Made by a program: the position numbers and the translations under genes. A model generated the notes under the pieces. It did no database searches, was not told the DNA's origin, and saw nothing but the letters and a program-made list of their open reading frames with translations. A stretch of 64,000 nt of DNA from Anaerolineales bacterium (GTDB lineage: Bacteria; Chloroflexota; Anaerolineae; Anaerolineales; UBA11579): NCBI GenBank assembly GCA_019454165.1, contig CP075367.1, positions 1,962,805 through 2,026,804 of the forward strand. Direction: 5' to 3'. Each line of letters opens with the position of its first letter. Position 1 is the first letter of the stretch. Shown piece by piece: positions 25,288-35,600 of this stretch.

Positions 25288-26049
25288 TTATTCGCGAACA
25301 TAGTCCGCCGGAACGGTGAACACTTCCGCATCGATGGGTTCATCGAACGCGATGGACGTCATGCGGAAGTCGACATAGCCAGCCAATTCAAAGCGCAGGA
25401 TCACGCCAGTAGCCTGATCGATCCACGCCAGGCTCGTAGCGTCTTCAGATACATATTCGACCTTCCAGACCTTCCGTCCCAGCCAGTCTTCTTCACCCAA
25501 TACGGAGTGTGTGCCATGCACCTGTGATTGTTGTGGAAACCAATGCGGATACAGATACTGAGGAACCGGCGACATGATCAGCATAGAAAAGGGATGGATG
25601 ACCGCAACAGGGTCGGGGTCACTCTCATCAGGAGCGTCAAACACGCTCAGGTCAAACGCAAAAGCCGGAAGCGGGCCGCGTGTGTAGCTTTTGGCAGCCG
25701 TGTTGATCTCGTAGATGTACGTACCATCGCTCATCCATACATCGTAGACAGGCGCAACATCGGCTTCAATGGAGGCAAAGCGGGCCGAGGCGGGCTGCGA
25801 CACTACAAATTCCTGCACATATTCTTGCTGCTGGCCAGCAGGGCCAGTCCACACAATGACGGCTTGGCCCTGAACAGTTTGCCAGCGGGTGTGGCTGGTG
25901 GCGACAACATCCAGCACTTCGTCAATGTTCGCAGTTGGAGCGGCAGCGCCTACCGTACAGGCCGAAAGCAAAATTCCGATCGAGGCCAGCGCAACCTTCA
26001 CGCCAATTGCCACCCTTGCCCGGTAGAACGGGATCCTGTGTTGCTTCAT
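25288..26049 (-). CDS. Lipoprotein, LolA/outer-membrane-lipoprotein-sorting-like fold
   Basis: A 253-residue lipoprotein with a basic N-terminus, signal helix and LSAC lipobox (Cys31). The rest is beta-rich: DEVLDVVATSHTRWQTVQGQAVIVW, then VWMSDGTYIYEINTAAKSYTRG, and WIDQATGVILRFE, the order of strands seen in LolA-like or MucB-like domains. Such proteins bind lipids or sense stress in monoderms. GAAAGGAGTT before the ATG is a good ribosome site. Single gene, convergent with the aldolase. Confidence 0.75.
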   Translation of the reverse strand: MKQHRIPFYRARVAIGVKVALASIGILLSACTVGAAAPTANIDEVLDVVATSHTRWQTVQGQAVIVWTGPAGQQQEYVQEFVVSQPASARFASIEADVAPVYDVWMSDGTYIYEINTAAKSYTRGPLPAFAFDLSVFDAPDESDPDPVAVIHPFSMLIMSPVPQYLYPHWFPQQSQVHGTHSVLGEEDWLGRKVWKVEYVSEDATSLAWIDQATGVILRFELAGYVDFRMTSIAFDEPIDAEVFTVPADYVRE

Positions 26050-26120
26050 CGCATAACTCCTTTCGTATGCAATAGCAGGCCAGTACCTTATCCCGTCAGG
26101 GTAGCAACGTCAACGTGGGT

Positions 26121-27116
26121 CTAAGCTGATTCTCTAACTACCAACACCGAGGGCAGCACCTTGGTCAACGGCTTTTCGGGTTCACCATCGATCAGCTGCA
26201 TAAGCATATCAACCGCCTGGCTGCCCAGCTCTGCAATGGGTTGCGCAATGGTGGTGAGCGCCGGTTTATAGCCGGCGGCAAAGGGCGCATCGTCAAAACC
26301 CACCACGGCCACATCCTCAGGCACGCGCTGGCCCTGCTCACGCAGGTAGCGGATAGCACCCACCGCCATGGCGTCGTTGGCGGCGAACACGGCATCCGGC
26401 CGATGCGCAGCGAGCTTGCTCATCGCCGCGTAGCCTCCTTCCTCGACAAAGCCTCCTTCGGCGATCAGGTTCTCGTCCGCCTCAATGCCCGCGTCAGCCA
26501 ACGTGGCTCGATAGGCCTCGAGACGTGTTCGGCTTACCAAACTCCCTTGAACACCGGTGATGGTGGCGATCCGCTTGCGGCCGATGTGGATGAGATAGTT
26601 GACCGCCTGGCGGGTGCAATCCTCATTGTCAATATCCACAAAACTGACCGGCAGGCTGTTCGGATAGCTTCCGATGAGCACAAAAGGGATCTTCGATTGA
26701 TGCAAGGCGGCCACGATCGGGTCACGGTCCTGCAGAGATGACACAATCACCCCATCCAGAAGGTCATTGCTAAGGATCTGGGTAATGCTTCTGCGTTCGC
26801 GCTCAGGCTCGCCCAGCCAAAGCATCACAGAATGGTTGAGACGGTTGCAATGGTTGGTCACGCTTTGGACAAGGATCGGGAAGAAAGGCTCAACAAACAG
26901 GCTGGCAACCCGGATGGGGATGACCAGGCCAATGATGCCAGTGCGCCCACCCGCCAGCTTGCGGGCCGCCCGGTTGGGCACATAGTTGTTTAGCGTGATG
27001 ACTTCAAGCACACGCTGGCGCGTGCGTTCGTTTACGTTGGGGTCATTATTGATCACCCGAGAAACTGTGGAACGAGATACGCCTGCTTGTTTGGCAATTT
27101 CTTCGATCCTGCTCAT
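26121..27116 (-). CDS. LacI-family transcriptional regulator
   Basis: The 331-residue protein begins MSRIEEIAKQAGVSRSTVSRVINN, the LacI helix-turn-helix, followed by the hinge helix region (NRAARKLAGGRTG) and a periplasmic-binding-protein-like effector domain (GIIGLVIPI ... VGFDDAPFAAGYKPALTTI). It binds an operator and is released or recruited by a sugar or nucleoside. It is divergent from the FAD oxidoreductase gene with 83 bases between starts, so that gene is the most likely target. The start at 27116 matches the family; an upstream ATG would add 21 unrelated residues. Confidence 0.92.
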   Translation of the reverse strand: MSRIEEIAKQAGVSRSTVSRVINNDPNVNERTRQRVLEVITLNNYVPNRAARKLAGGRTGIIGLVIPIRVASLFVEPFFPILVQSVTNHCNRLNHSVMLWLGEPERERRSITQILSNDLLDGVIVSSLQDRDPIVAALHQSKIPFVLIGSYPNSLPVSFVDIDNEDCTRQAVNYLIHIGRKRIATITGVQGSLVSRTRLEAYRATLADAGIEADENLIAEGGFVEEGGYAAMSKLAAHRPDAVFAANDAMAVGAIRYLREQGQRVPEDVAVVGFDDAPFAAGYKPALTTIAQPIAELGSQAVDMLMQLIDGEPEKPLTKVLPSVLVVRESA

Positions 27117-27199
27117 TGCGCCCCAATTCTGAACCTGGCTGCATTGTGTTCGATGAATTGTAATCCTCTGCTCTGTCACAACTGTGGTTGAATCGGCTG

Positions 27200-28561
27200 A
27201 TGGCTGGCAAATCGACTGAGGTTGTGATCTGCGGGGCGGGCATCCTGGGCATCAGCGCCGCCTATACGCTGGCGCAGCGCGGCGTCAAGGACATCGTGAT
27301 CGTGGACGAGCGGCCGCCGCTCACACTCACTTCGGACAAGTCCAGCGAGTGCTACCGCAACTGGTGGCCCGGCCCGGGCGATGCGATGGTGCAGCTCATG
27401 AACCGCAGCATCACCTTGATCGAGGAGCGCGCCGCAGCCTGCAACAACATGTTCAAGCTCAACCGGCGCGGCTATCTATATGTCACGACCGACCCGGGCC
27501 AGGCCGCCGGGCTGCGGACCGCCGCGGCTGAAGCCGCCAGCCTGGGCGCCGGTAGCCTGCGTGAGCATACCGCCGGCTCGGCCAGCTACGTTCCGCACCA
27601 CGCCGAGGGCTTCGAAGGCCCGGATGGCGCCGACCTGCTCACGGATGCCGCCCTGATTCACAAGCACTTCCCGTACCTGGCAACCGAGACCGCTGCGGTG
27701 CTGCATGTGCGCCGCGCCGGCTGGCTGAGCGCGCAAAGCTACGGCATGTGGATGTGGGAGCAAGCCCGCTCCGCCGGCGTGCAGCTCATCACCGGCCGCG
27801 TGGCGTCCGTGGAAACGGCGGGCGGGGCCGTTTCAGGTGTGAGCCTGGCGGATGGCACCCAGATCAGCGCCGGCACATTCATCAACGCTGCAGGGCCATA
27901 TCTTGGCCAGGTGGGTAGCCTGCTTGGGCTGGACATCCCGGTCTACAACGAGCTGCACCTCAAAGCCGCTTTCAATGACCACCTGGCGGCCGTAGGCCGC
28001 GACGCGCCGCTGGTGATCTGTGCCGATGAGCAGGAGCTGCCCTGGAGCGAAGACGAACGCGCCATGCTGGCCGAGGACGCGCAAACCGCCTGGCTGCTGG
28101 AGCGGCTGCCCTCCGGCGCCCACACTCGCCCCGAGGGCGACGCGGCCGCCCAGAGCATCCTGATCCTATGGGATGTGCACAACGAGAAAGTCGAGCCTAC
28201 CTTCCCCATTGCGGAGGATGGGCTGTACGCCGAAACCGCCATCCGCGGCCTGGGGCGCATTCTGCCGGGAATGCGTGGCTACCTGGAGCGCATGCCGCGC
28301 CCCAGCGTGGATGGCGGCTATTACACGAAGACGCAGGAGAACCGCCCGCTGGCCGGCCCGCTGAGCGTGCCCGGCGCGTATGTCATCGGCGCAGCATCCG
28401 GCTACGGCATCATGGCCGCTGCCGGCCTGGCGGAACTGCTGGCCGGGCACATTACCGGAGCACAGTTGCCGGAGTACGCGCCGCTGTTCAGCCTGGAGCG
28501 CTACGAGGATCCGGGCTACCAGGCGCTGCTGACGAACTGGGGCGAGAGCTGGCAGTTGTAA
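27200..28561 (+). CDS. FAD-dependent oxidoreductase (DAO/sarcosine oxidase-like)
   Basis: A 453-residue protein with the Rossmann FAD motif VVICGAGILGISAAYTLAQRG near residue 8 and the C-terminal FAD contact AYVIGAASGYGIMAAAGLAELLAG. The family oxidises amines, N-methylated amino acids or glycerol phosphate. YYTKTQENRPLAGP precedes the last motif. The ATG at 27200 is chosen; TTG at 27188 is also in frame. Divergent from the LacI-type regulator, which probably controls it. Confidence 0.87.
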   Translation: MAGKSTEVVICGAGILGISAAYTLAQRGVKDIVIVDERPPLTLTSDKSSECYRNWWPGPGDAMVQLMNRSITLIEERAAACNNMFKLNRRGYLYVTTDPGQAAGLRTAAAEAASLGAGSLREHTAGSASYVPHHAEGFEGPDGADLLTDAALIHKHFPYLATETAAVLHVRRAGWLSAQSYGMWMWEQARSAGVQLITGRVASVETAGGAVSGVSLADGTQISAGTFINAAGPYLGQVGSLLGLDIPVYNELHLKAAFNDHLAAVGRDAPLVICADEQELPWSEDERAMLAEDAQTAWLLERLPSGAHTRPEGDAAAQSILILWDVHNEKVEPTFPIAEDGLYAETAIRGLGRILPGMRGYLERMPRPSVDGGYYTKTQENRPLAGPLSVPGAYVIGAASGYGIMAAAGLAELLAGHITGAQLPEYAPLFSLERYEDPGYQALLTNWGESWQL

Positions 28562-28577
28562 AGTAGCAGAGTTGTGT

Positions 28578-29876
28578 TTAGCCAGCCCACAGATCGAACG
28601 AGAACAGGGCTGTCATAATGCTCATCAGCAATAAGCTGACCATGCTCCACGAGCGGTCAAAGGCAGCCTGCTTGCCCGCCCGGGCCAGCAGCAGGAACAC
28701 TGGCGGGATGACCAGGATATAGCGGTACATGCCCTGCGCCTGGCCACTGGTGAACGACAGGAATACCGCCGCCAGACCAAACAGCGCCAAGTCAGGGTGA
28801 CGGCGCAACCCGACCAGGCAGGCGATGAAGCCAAACAGGATGCCGGCCAGCTCCAGTGAATAATAGGCCGAAGATTGCGAAACCCCGGCCCGCAGAATAT
28901 CGAGAACAACGCCCCAGTTGTAGGAGGTCTTGCCCCACTCCAGCAGGCCGCGGCCAAACCACACATCCTCCACGATGGTGAAGGCCTGCCCATAGTATGA
29001 AATGCGCCAGAACGCAAACGCGAGCAACGGCGCAGCGGCCAGCAGCAGGCTGCGAGCCGCCGGCCACGAGAAATTCTTGGGCATCAGTTGCTTCCACGCC
29101 CCGCTGCGAACCCAGTGATAGAGCATGGGCAGGGCCAGCAGCACCCCCACGGCGCGGGTATAGGTAGCCAGCACCGCCAGCAAGGCGGTCCAGCCGAACT
29201 GGCCGCGGCGGGCAAGCAGCAGCGACCAAAAAGCCAGACCCACGAACAAGCCTTCGGTATAGATCTGCGCCAGGAAGAAGCCACTGGGAAAGATAACCAG
29301 ATAGAAGGCCGCCCGCAGTCCGCCGTCCTCGCCCAATTCATCCTTGGCAAGCTGATACAGCGCCAGCATGCCGGCCAGCGTGCCGAGCAGCGAGACGGCC
29401 ACGCCGGCCAGCGTCGCGGTGGCGATCGGCGCCATGCCCAGCAGGCTCAACGGCAGGCTCACGGTGCGGATGGCGAGCGGATACAGCGGGAAGAAGGCCA
29501 TGCTCATCGAGAGACGATCGCCAGGGCTGGCGACCGCCGGGGCCGTGAAGGGCCAAAAGCCGAGTACGGCATCCTCGGCATCGAAGTAGCCATTCACGCG
29601 GCGGATATTGTCGGAGTGATAGCCTTCCAGCGCAATGCCCAGATAGAACTCCGAGTCCCACGACACATGCGTGTTGAGAAAAGGCTCATTCAGATACAGC
29701 TTGTCATCCTGAGCGCCGGCGCGAGTCTCCTGCGGTGTCCACTCGATGGCGTAATCAGGGCGGGCCAACTCCAGGCGGGCGGGCAGGTAGGCCTGAAAAC
29801 CCAGGATGGCCACCACCCAGCCCAGCCAGATCAAAGCCACCGTGCGGTGGCCAGTGTCTTGAAAGAATGTACGCAT
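28578..29876 (-). CDS. PIG-V-like membrane mannosyltransferase
   Basis: A 432-residue membrane protein of about ten segments. Near residue 70 it carries HVSWDSEFYLGIALEGY, and further on AFFPLYPLAIR and FPSGFFLAQIYTEGLFVGLAFWSLLLARRG, the pattern of bacterial PIG-V-like GT-C enzymes that transfer mannose from a polyprenol carrier on the outer face of the membrane. GAGGAG lies before the ATG. It is a single gene between two intergenic regions. Confidence 0.8.
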   Translation of the reverse strand: MRTFFQDTGHRTVALIWLGWVVAILGFQAYLPARLELARPDYAIEWTPQETRAGAQDDKLYLNEPFLNTHVSWDSEFYLGIALEGYHSDNIRRVNGYFDAEDAVLGFWPFTAPAVASPGDRLSMSMAFFPLYPLAIRTVSLPLSLLGMAPIATATLAGVAVSLLGTLAGMLALYQLAKDELGEDGGLRAAFYLVIFPSGFFLAQIYTEGLFVGLAFWSLLLARRGQFGWTALLAVLATYTRAVGVLLALPMLYHWVRSGAWKQLMPKNFSWPAARSLLLAAAPLLAFAFWRISYYGQAFTIVEDVWFGRGLLEWGKTSYNWGVVLDILRAGVSQSSAYYSLELAGILFGFIACLVGLRRHPDLALFGLAAVFLSFTSGQAQGMYRYILVIPPVFLLLARAGKQAAFDRSWSMVSLLLMSIMTALFSFDLWAG

Positions 29877-29913
29877 AGCTCCTCACCAAAGGCCAAACTA
29901 TACACCAAGCGGC

Positions 29914-29942
29914 TTGACATTCATGCACTTAGCCTGTATCCT
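29914..29942 (+). promoter_or_regulatory. Promoter of the DEAD-box helicase gene
   Basis: TTGACA (29914-29919), 17 bases, TATCCT (29937-29942). It predicts a 5' leader of about 130 bases before the GTG start, with a small CCGCC...GGCGG hairpin. Long leaders are usual in cold-induced helicase genes, but no specific element was recognised. Confidence 0.65.
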
Positions 29943-30081
29943 CTTGCGGTCTTATCCAACTATCGCTATTCAGCAGTCGCTGCTGTTCTGCGCCAACACT
30001 TGGCAACGTTGTCTTGAACTCAGTCTGGACCCGCCACACTCGGCGGAACACCCCATAGACTTCTGAATACAAAGGAATATT

Positions 30082-31380
30082 GTGAAATTTACTGAGTTCA
30101 ACCTTGATTCGCGTCTGTTGAAGGGCATTCAACGCGCCGGCTACGAGCTGGCCACGCCCATTCAGGAACAGGCCATCCCCGTTGCCATTGACGGGCAAGA
30201 CATCATTGGCACCGCCCAAACCGGCACCGGCAAGACGGCTGCGTTCGTGCTGCCGATCCTCAACACGCTGCTCAACGGGCCGCGCAACCAGGCGCGGGCG
30301 CTGATCGTGACGCCGACGCGTGAGCTGGCCGAGCAGATCCGCGAGACCATCGTCACGCTGGCCAGCGGCACCGGCTTGCGCTGCGTCACCGTCTACGGCG
30401 GCGTGGGCGCCCGCCCGCAGGTCGAGGCGCTGCGCCGCGGCGCTGAGATCATCGTGGCCTGCCCGGGCCGCCTGCTCGATCTGGCCAATCAGAATTCTGT
30501 GCGGCTCAACAAGATCGAAATGCTGGTGCTGGACGAGGCCGACCGCATGTTTGACATGGGCTTCCTGCCGGATGTCAAGCGCATCATCAAGCTGCTGCCG
30601 CCCAAGCGCCAGAACATGCTGTTCTCGGCCACCTTCCCCAAAGAGGTGGAAGAGCTGGCCAAGGGTCTGCTGCACCAGCCAAAGCGCGTAGCCGTTGGCA
30701 TCAGCGCGCCGGCCAACACGGTGGCGCACTCGCTGTACCCGGTGCCGCGCCACCTGAAGTCGCCGATGCTGTTCGCGCTGCTGAAGCGCTCGGAGGCTGA
30801 GTCGGTGCTGGTCTTCACCCGCACCAAGCACCGCGCCCAGAAGGTAACCCGCCAGCTGGAGCGCGAAGGCTACATGGCCACCGCCCTGCACGGCAACCGC
30901 ACGCAGAGCCAGCGCCAGGCTGCGCTCAAGGGCTTCCGCGATGGTCGCTACCAGGTGATGGTGGCGACCGACATCGCCGCCCGCGGCCTGGACATCGAAA
31001 GCATCCGGCTGGTGATCAACTATGACATGCCGGATACGGTGGACGCTTACATTCACCGCATCGGCCGCACCGGCCGCGCCCAGCGCACCGGCGAAGCCTT
31101 TACGCTGGTGGTGACTCAGGACGACGGCGATATGCTGCGCGCCCTGGAGCGCACGGTGGGCAAGATCGAGAGCCGCAAGCTGGATGGCTTTGACTACTCG
31201 GCCAAGCCGGCGGTGGAACCCGCTGGCGAGCGGCCGGAGTTTGGCCGCCGGCCAACGCCCAGCAAGCGCCCGGCCCCCGGCAACCGCCCTGCCCCGCAGA
31301 ACCGGCCGGCGCGCACGCGCTCGCCGCGCAAGCACCGCGAGAACGACCAGTACGCCAAGCGGCTGGCATCCTACAAGTAA
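30082..31380 (+). CDS. DEAD-box ATP-dependent RNA helicase
   Basis: The 432-residue protein has Q-motif ELATPIQEQAIP, Walker A TGTGKTAAF, PTRELAEQI, DEAD in VLDEADRMFDMGFLPD, SAT in LFSATFP, and the domain-2 motifs VLVFTRTK, ATDIAARGLDI and HRIGRTGRA. The last ~60 residues are Pro/Arg-rich and basic, a typical RNA-binding tail. It unwinds RNA in ribosome assembly or cold adaptation. The GTG start is preceded by AAAGGAA. Confidence 0.94.
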   Translation: MKFTEFNLDSRLLKGIQRAGYELATPIQEQAIPVAIDGQDIIGTAQTGTGKTAAFVLPILNTLLNGPRNQARALIVTPTRELAEQIRETIVTLASGTGLRCVTVYGGVGARPQVEALRRGAEIIVACPGRLLDLANQNSVRLNKIEMLVLDEADRMFDMGFLPDVKRIIKLLPPKRQNMLFSATFPKEVEELAKGLLHQPKRVAVGISAPANTVAHSLYPVPRHLKSPMLFALLKRSEAESVLVFTRTKHRAQKVTRQLEREGYMATALHGNRTQSQRQAALKGFRDGRYQVMVATDIAARGLDIESIRLVINYDMPDTVDAYIHRIGRTGRAQRTGEAFTLVVTQDDGDMLRALERTVGKIESRKLDGFDYSAKPAVEPAGERPEFGRRPTPSKRPAPGNRPAPQNRPARTRSPRKHRENDQYAKRLASYK

Positions 31381-31414
31381 AAAAAAAAACGGCTCCCGAA
31401 TGGGAGCCGTTTTT
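31381..31414. terminator. Bidirectional terminator, helicase and sulfotransferase
   Basis: A 9-bp stem (ACGGCTCCC with its complement, loop GAAT at 31398-31401) with A- and T-runs on the two sides between convergent genes. Confidence 0.9.
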
Positions 31415-31420
31415 GTAACG

Positions 31421-32251
31421 CTAGAACCAGTCTGGAAATTTGCCATCCAGATAAAAGGGATCAAGCTCAGCTTTGAGCCGGGCGTCAATGTAACTAATCA
31501 TCTTTGCATCCAGCTTGTTGCGCCAGCCACCCACCGAACCGGAGCGCACCTTGCGCTTGTCGGCGTCGTTCGTGGCGCCCTGGTGGGCGGGGCGCACAAG
31601 CTGGCCATTCATTTCCAGCTTCTTCATATTCTCCAGGGCTGAGAATTCAACAGCTTCTTTCACTAACTCTTGCTCAACCGTCATGCCCAAAAATGGCAAC
31701 AAACGAGAAAGCTCTGCTGAAGTATCTTGGCGCAGGTTTGCATAATCCAAGATGAAAGTCTGCTCTGCCAGGCTGCGGTTGGCAACCACAAAATTGTGAA
31801 AGTTGATCCAGCGGTTGAGCCCCAAACTCTCATCCCGAATGAATTGCTCCAATGTGCCTTTGTATACGCGCTGGCGAGTACCCAGGTCGTGATAATGGGA
31901 AATTAGCGCATCTTGTGGAGCGCGCACCAGCAAAACCACGCGGGAGTCGCTGCACAGGCTGAGGTCAAAGGGAAAGCTGGGCTTGCGGCGGGCGAACCTA
32001 TCCAGCCAGGTGAACTCGGGCGCAGTACCCGAGCCTGCATGGTAGAAGATCACCTGCGGTGAGTAGGGCTGCCTGGAGTGATAGGCATGCAGGCGGATAT
32101 TGAAATCATCAATGTCCAGCAACTGCTGCTTGTAACGCGAAAGCAGGGAACGTACCCAGGTGCGCCCAGAGTTTGGGTATGAGACCAGGTAGACGATATT
32201 TTCGGCCTCGTCGATCTTGGTCTCGAGGACTTTGAGCGAATCCAACTTCAT
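31421..32251 (-). CDS. PAPS-dependent sulfotransferase
   Basis: A 276-residue protein with the 5'-phosphosulfate motif YPNSGRTWVRSLL near residue 26 and the 3'-phosphate motif RSGSVGGWRNKL near residue 240, the two marks of the Sulfotransfer_1 family. It puts a sulfate on an alcohol or glycan. No sulfate activation genes are in the window. It is followed by the shared terminator and preceded by msrB on the same strand. Confidence 0.85.
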   Translation of the reverse strand: MKLDSLKVLETKIDEAENIVYLVSYPNSGRTWVRSLLSRYKQQLLDIDDFNIRLHAYHSRQPYSPQVIFYHAGSGTAPEFTWLDRFARRKPSFPFDLSLCSDSRVVLLVRAPQDALISHYHDLGTRQRVYKGTLEQFIRDESLGLNRWINFHNFVVANRSLAEQTFILDYANLRQDTSAELSRLLPFLGMTVEQELVKEAVEFSALENMKKLEMNGQLVRPAHQGATNDADKRKVRSGSVGGWRNKLDAKMISYIDARLKAELDPFYLDGKFPDWF

Positions 32252-32260
32252 GCGGCTGGC

Positions 32261-32635
32261 CTACTCCGCCGGGATGAACTTCATCGAGATGGAGTTGACG
32301 CAGTGGCGGGTGTTGGTGGGCGTGAAGCCCTCGCCCTCGAAGACGTGGCCGAGGTGGCCGCCGCAGTTGGCGCAGGTGATCTCGACCCGGTAGCCGTCCG
32401 GGTCAGGGTGGCGGGCTACGGCGCCGGGGATCTCGGCGTCGAAGGCGGGCCAGCCGCAGTGGGCGTCAAACTTGCTGTCTGAGCCGTACAGCGGCGCGTC
32501 GCACTGGCGGCACACGTAGGTGCCGGCGGCGTAGTGACGGTCATACTCCCCGGTGAAGGGCATCTCAGTGCCCTTGCGCAGGATGATGCGCTGCTCTTCG
32601 GGTGTGAGTGGGTTGAGTTTCATGTCGTCCTTCAT
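32261..32635 (-). CDS. msrB: Peptide-methionine (R)-S-oxide reductase
   Basis: A 124-residue MsrB with two zinc pairs (CRQC and CANC), GWPAFD, GHLGHVFEGEG and the catalytic Cys in RHCVNSISMKF. It repairs the R-sulfoxide of methionine in proteins. The ATG at 32635 overlaps the ileS stop by four bases (ATGA); a second ATG at 32623 gives MKLNPLTPEEQ. Coupling to ileS suggests expression under the same T-box. Confidence 0.93.
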   Translation of the reverse strand: MKDDMKLNPLTPEEQRIILRKGTEMPFTGEYDRHYAAGTYVCRQCDAPLYGSDSKFDAHCGWPAFDAEIPGAVARHPDPDGYRVEITCANCGGHLGHVFEGEGFTPTNTRHCVNSISMKFIPAE

Positions 32636-35600
32636 GCTTTCTCTACCGCCAAGGTTACCGTGGCGCCGTCCACTTTGTGCTCCTCGCTGAAGGCGCCGGC
32701 GGGCGCAGGGCCAGCCGCAAGCTCCAGGCTGAGCGTTTCGGACTTGATGGTCTCGGCCCACTGGGCCAGCACGGCAGCGAGGTCGCCCTCGGCGGTGTAG
32801 TAGGTGCGGATGCGGTCTTCGATGTTGAAGTCAGCCTTCTTGCGCATGTCCTGGATGCGGCGCACCAGCTCGCGGGCGGTGCCTTCGGCGCGCAGCTCCG
32901 GCGTGAGGGCGGTGTCGAGCCCGACGGTGACGCCCTTCTCGGCGGCGACGGCCAGACCTTCGGCGGGCTGGCTGTTGACGAGCACCTCGTCAGCGGCCAG
33001 CTCAATGGCGTTGCCGTCCAGCGTGAGCTGGACGGGCTCGCCGGCCGCCACGCGGGCGGCCACGGCGGCCGCATCCAGCGCGTTGAGGGCGGCGCGCAGC
33101 TTGGGAAAATCAGCGCCGAAGCGCGGGCCGAGCTTGGCGTTGTTGGGCTGCAGGCTGTAGGTGACAAGCTGGCCGGATTGCTGGACGAACTCAATGTCTT
33201 TGACATTGAGCTCGTCTTTGACGATCTCGATCAGGTAATCACTGAGCTGGTTGGCGCCTGCGGCCGAATGCACCAGGGCCTTAGCCAACGGCTGGCGCAC
33301 CTTGAGGTTGGCGGCGCCGCGGGCGCTGAGGCCCAGGCTGGCCACCTGGCGGGCAAGCCCCATCTCGTTGATGAGGGTCTCGTCGATGGCGGCGGCATCG
33401 GCCTGTGGATATAGCGTCATATGTACACTGGAATAGGCAGCATCCGCATGGGCGGCTATGAGATTTTGGTACATCTCCTCGACCACGAACGGCGTCATGG
33501 GCGCAATGGTGCGGATGAGCTTGACGAGGACGTGCCACAGCGTGGTGTAGGCGGCCTGCTTGTCGCGGTCCTGCTCGCTGCGCCAGAAGCGGCGGCGGCT
33601 GCGGCGCACGTACCAGTTGGATAGATCATCGATCAAGGACTCCACGGCAAGGGTGACGCCGAACGCATCCCAGTTGTCCAGGCGATTGGTGGATTGCTGC
33701 ACGGCCTGGTTGAGGCGAGCCAGGATCCATTTGTCCAGCGGGTTCTCCGAGGACGGCGTAGCGCCTTCGGGATGGTTGGGGTCGAAGCCGGCGAAGGACG
33801 GAACCCATCCATCGAGGCGGGCGTAGGTGACGAAGAAGCTGTAGATGTTCCACAGCGGGATGAGGAAGCGGCGGCGCACATCGTCGGCCTTGTTGTAGCC
33901 GAAGAGCAGATTGTTCTCCGGTTTCTGGGCACAGTACATCCAGCGCATCACATCCACGCCCATTTTGTTGGCGGCTTCGTTGAACTCGATGGAGTTGCCC
34001 TTGCTCTTGTGCATGGCTTCGCCGCTCTCATCCAGCAGGGTGCTGTAGCTGAAGAGATTCTTGAACGGCGCGGTCTCGGCCATCACCGTACCCATAGCCA
34101 GCAGGCTATAGAACCAGTTGCGGAACTGGCCGGGGAAGCTCTCGCTGATCCAGTCCGCCGGGAACCACTGCTGCCAGTACTCAGGCTCGGCGCGGTAACG
34201 CAGGGTGCTCATGCTGACGATGCCGGCATCCAGCCAGGGGTTGCCGACATCCGGGATGCGGGTCATGTGGCCTTCGGCGCAATGCTCGCACTTGACCTTG
34301 ACGGCATCGATGTACGGACGGTGCGGCGTGTGGCCGGCGAAGGTGTCGTAGCCGGCCACGGCGCGCTGGGCCAGCTCATCCTCGCTGCCCACGACGGTGT
34401 GCTGCTTGCAGGAGTCGCACACCCAGATGGGCAGGGCCAGGCCCCAGTAGCGCTTCTTGCTGATCATCCAGTCGTGCATGTTGCGCAGCCAGTCCATCTC
34501 ACGGGCGTGGCCGAACTCCGGCACCCAACGGATCTGGTCGACCACATCCATGATCTGGTAGCGCAGGCTGTTGGCCTTTTCCTCGGCGGTCAGTTGCTCG
34601 CGGGGCTTGTCGTAGGTCTCGCCCATGCTGATGAACCACTCGTCTACGACGCGCCAGACCAGCTCGGTCTTGCAGCGCCAGCAAGTGGGATAGCGGTGCG
34701 TGTATGGCTCGTACTTGTAGAGCAAGCCCTTTTGCTCGAGCAGTTGGGCGACGGTGTCAGGCACCTCGGCGGTGGTCATGCCTGTCAGAGGACCGAAACC
34801 ATCCACGATGCGGGCTTCATCATCAATGGGGACGATGATGGGCAGCTTGTTCTGCCGGCCGAGTTGGTAGTCCTCGGCGCCCGCGCCGGGGGCGATGTGG
34901 ACGATGCCGGTGCCTTCGGCCTCGCCGACCTCATCCCAGAGGATCACGCGGTGGGCCTCCTTGGCGGACTGGGTCACGCCCTTCACCAGGTCGCGCAGCT
35001 CCAGGTGGCCGCCGGGCTCGTTGGCGGCGGGCAGGTCATCGAAGGGGCCGTCGTAGGCCCAGCCTTCCATCTCGCGGCCCTTGAGCTCGGCTAGGACTTC
35101 GTGCTCGCCCTTGAGCATAGCGAGCGTGCCCTTGGAGAGGTAGTAGACATCATCGCCCTGGCGTACCTTCACATAGTCAAGCTCTGGCCCAACCGCGGCG
35201 GCCACGTTGCTGGTGAGAGTCCACGGGGTCGTGGTCCAGGCCAGCAGGTACTCGTTCTGGCGGCCGCGCAGCGGAAGGCGCAAAGTGATGGACTTGTGGG
35301 TGACCTCTTTGTAGCCATCGCTCTCGATCTCGTGCTGGCTGATGCCGGTGGCGCAGCGCGGACACCACGGCATGGAGTCTGCGCCGCGGTAGAGCCAGCC
35401 CTTCTCCCAGCACTTCTTGAGGAAGGCCCAGATCATGTAGTTGTTCTCATCGCTGAAGGTGAAGTAGCTGCCGCCGAGCTCAGGCAGGCCGAGGTGGCCG
35501 ACGACCTGCTCGACCGTGCCGGCCGCGCCGCCGGCGGGGCCGGCGTAGGCGATCTCGGCCTGCGGGTCGGCGGCGAGCTGGTCAGCTAACCAGCGCAGCT

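Noticed and set aside
33694-35094. Long open frame on the plus strand opposite ileS (466 codons)
   Set aside because: It mirrors the codon pattern of ileS, has no domain I recognise and lacks a convincing ribosome site; it is a by-product of GC-rich coding on the other strand. The same holds for long frames opposite murJ (2893-4014), the S41 lipoprotein (10567-12216) and the ABC exporter (54249-55937).
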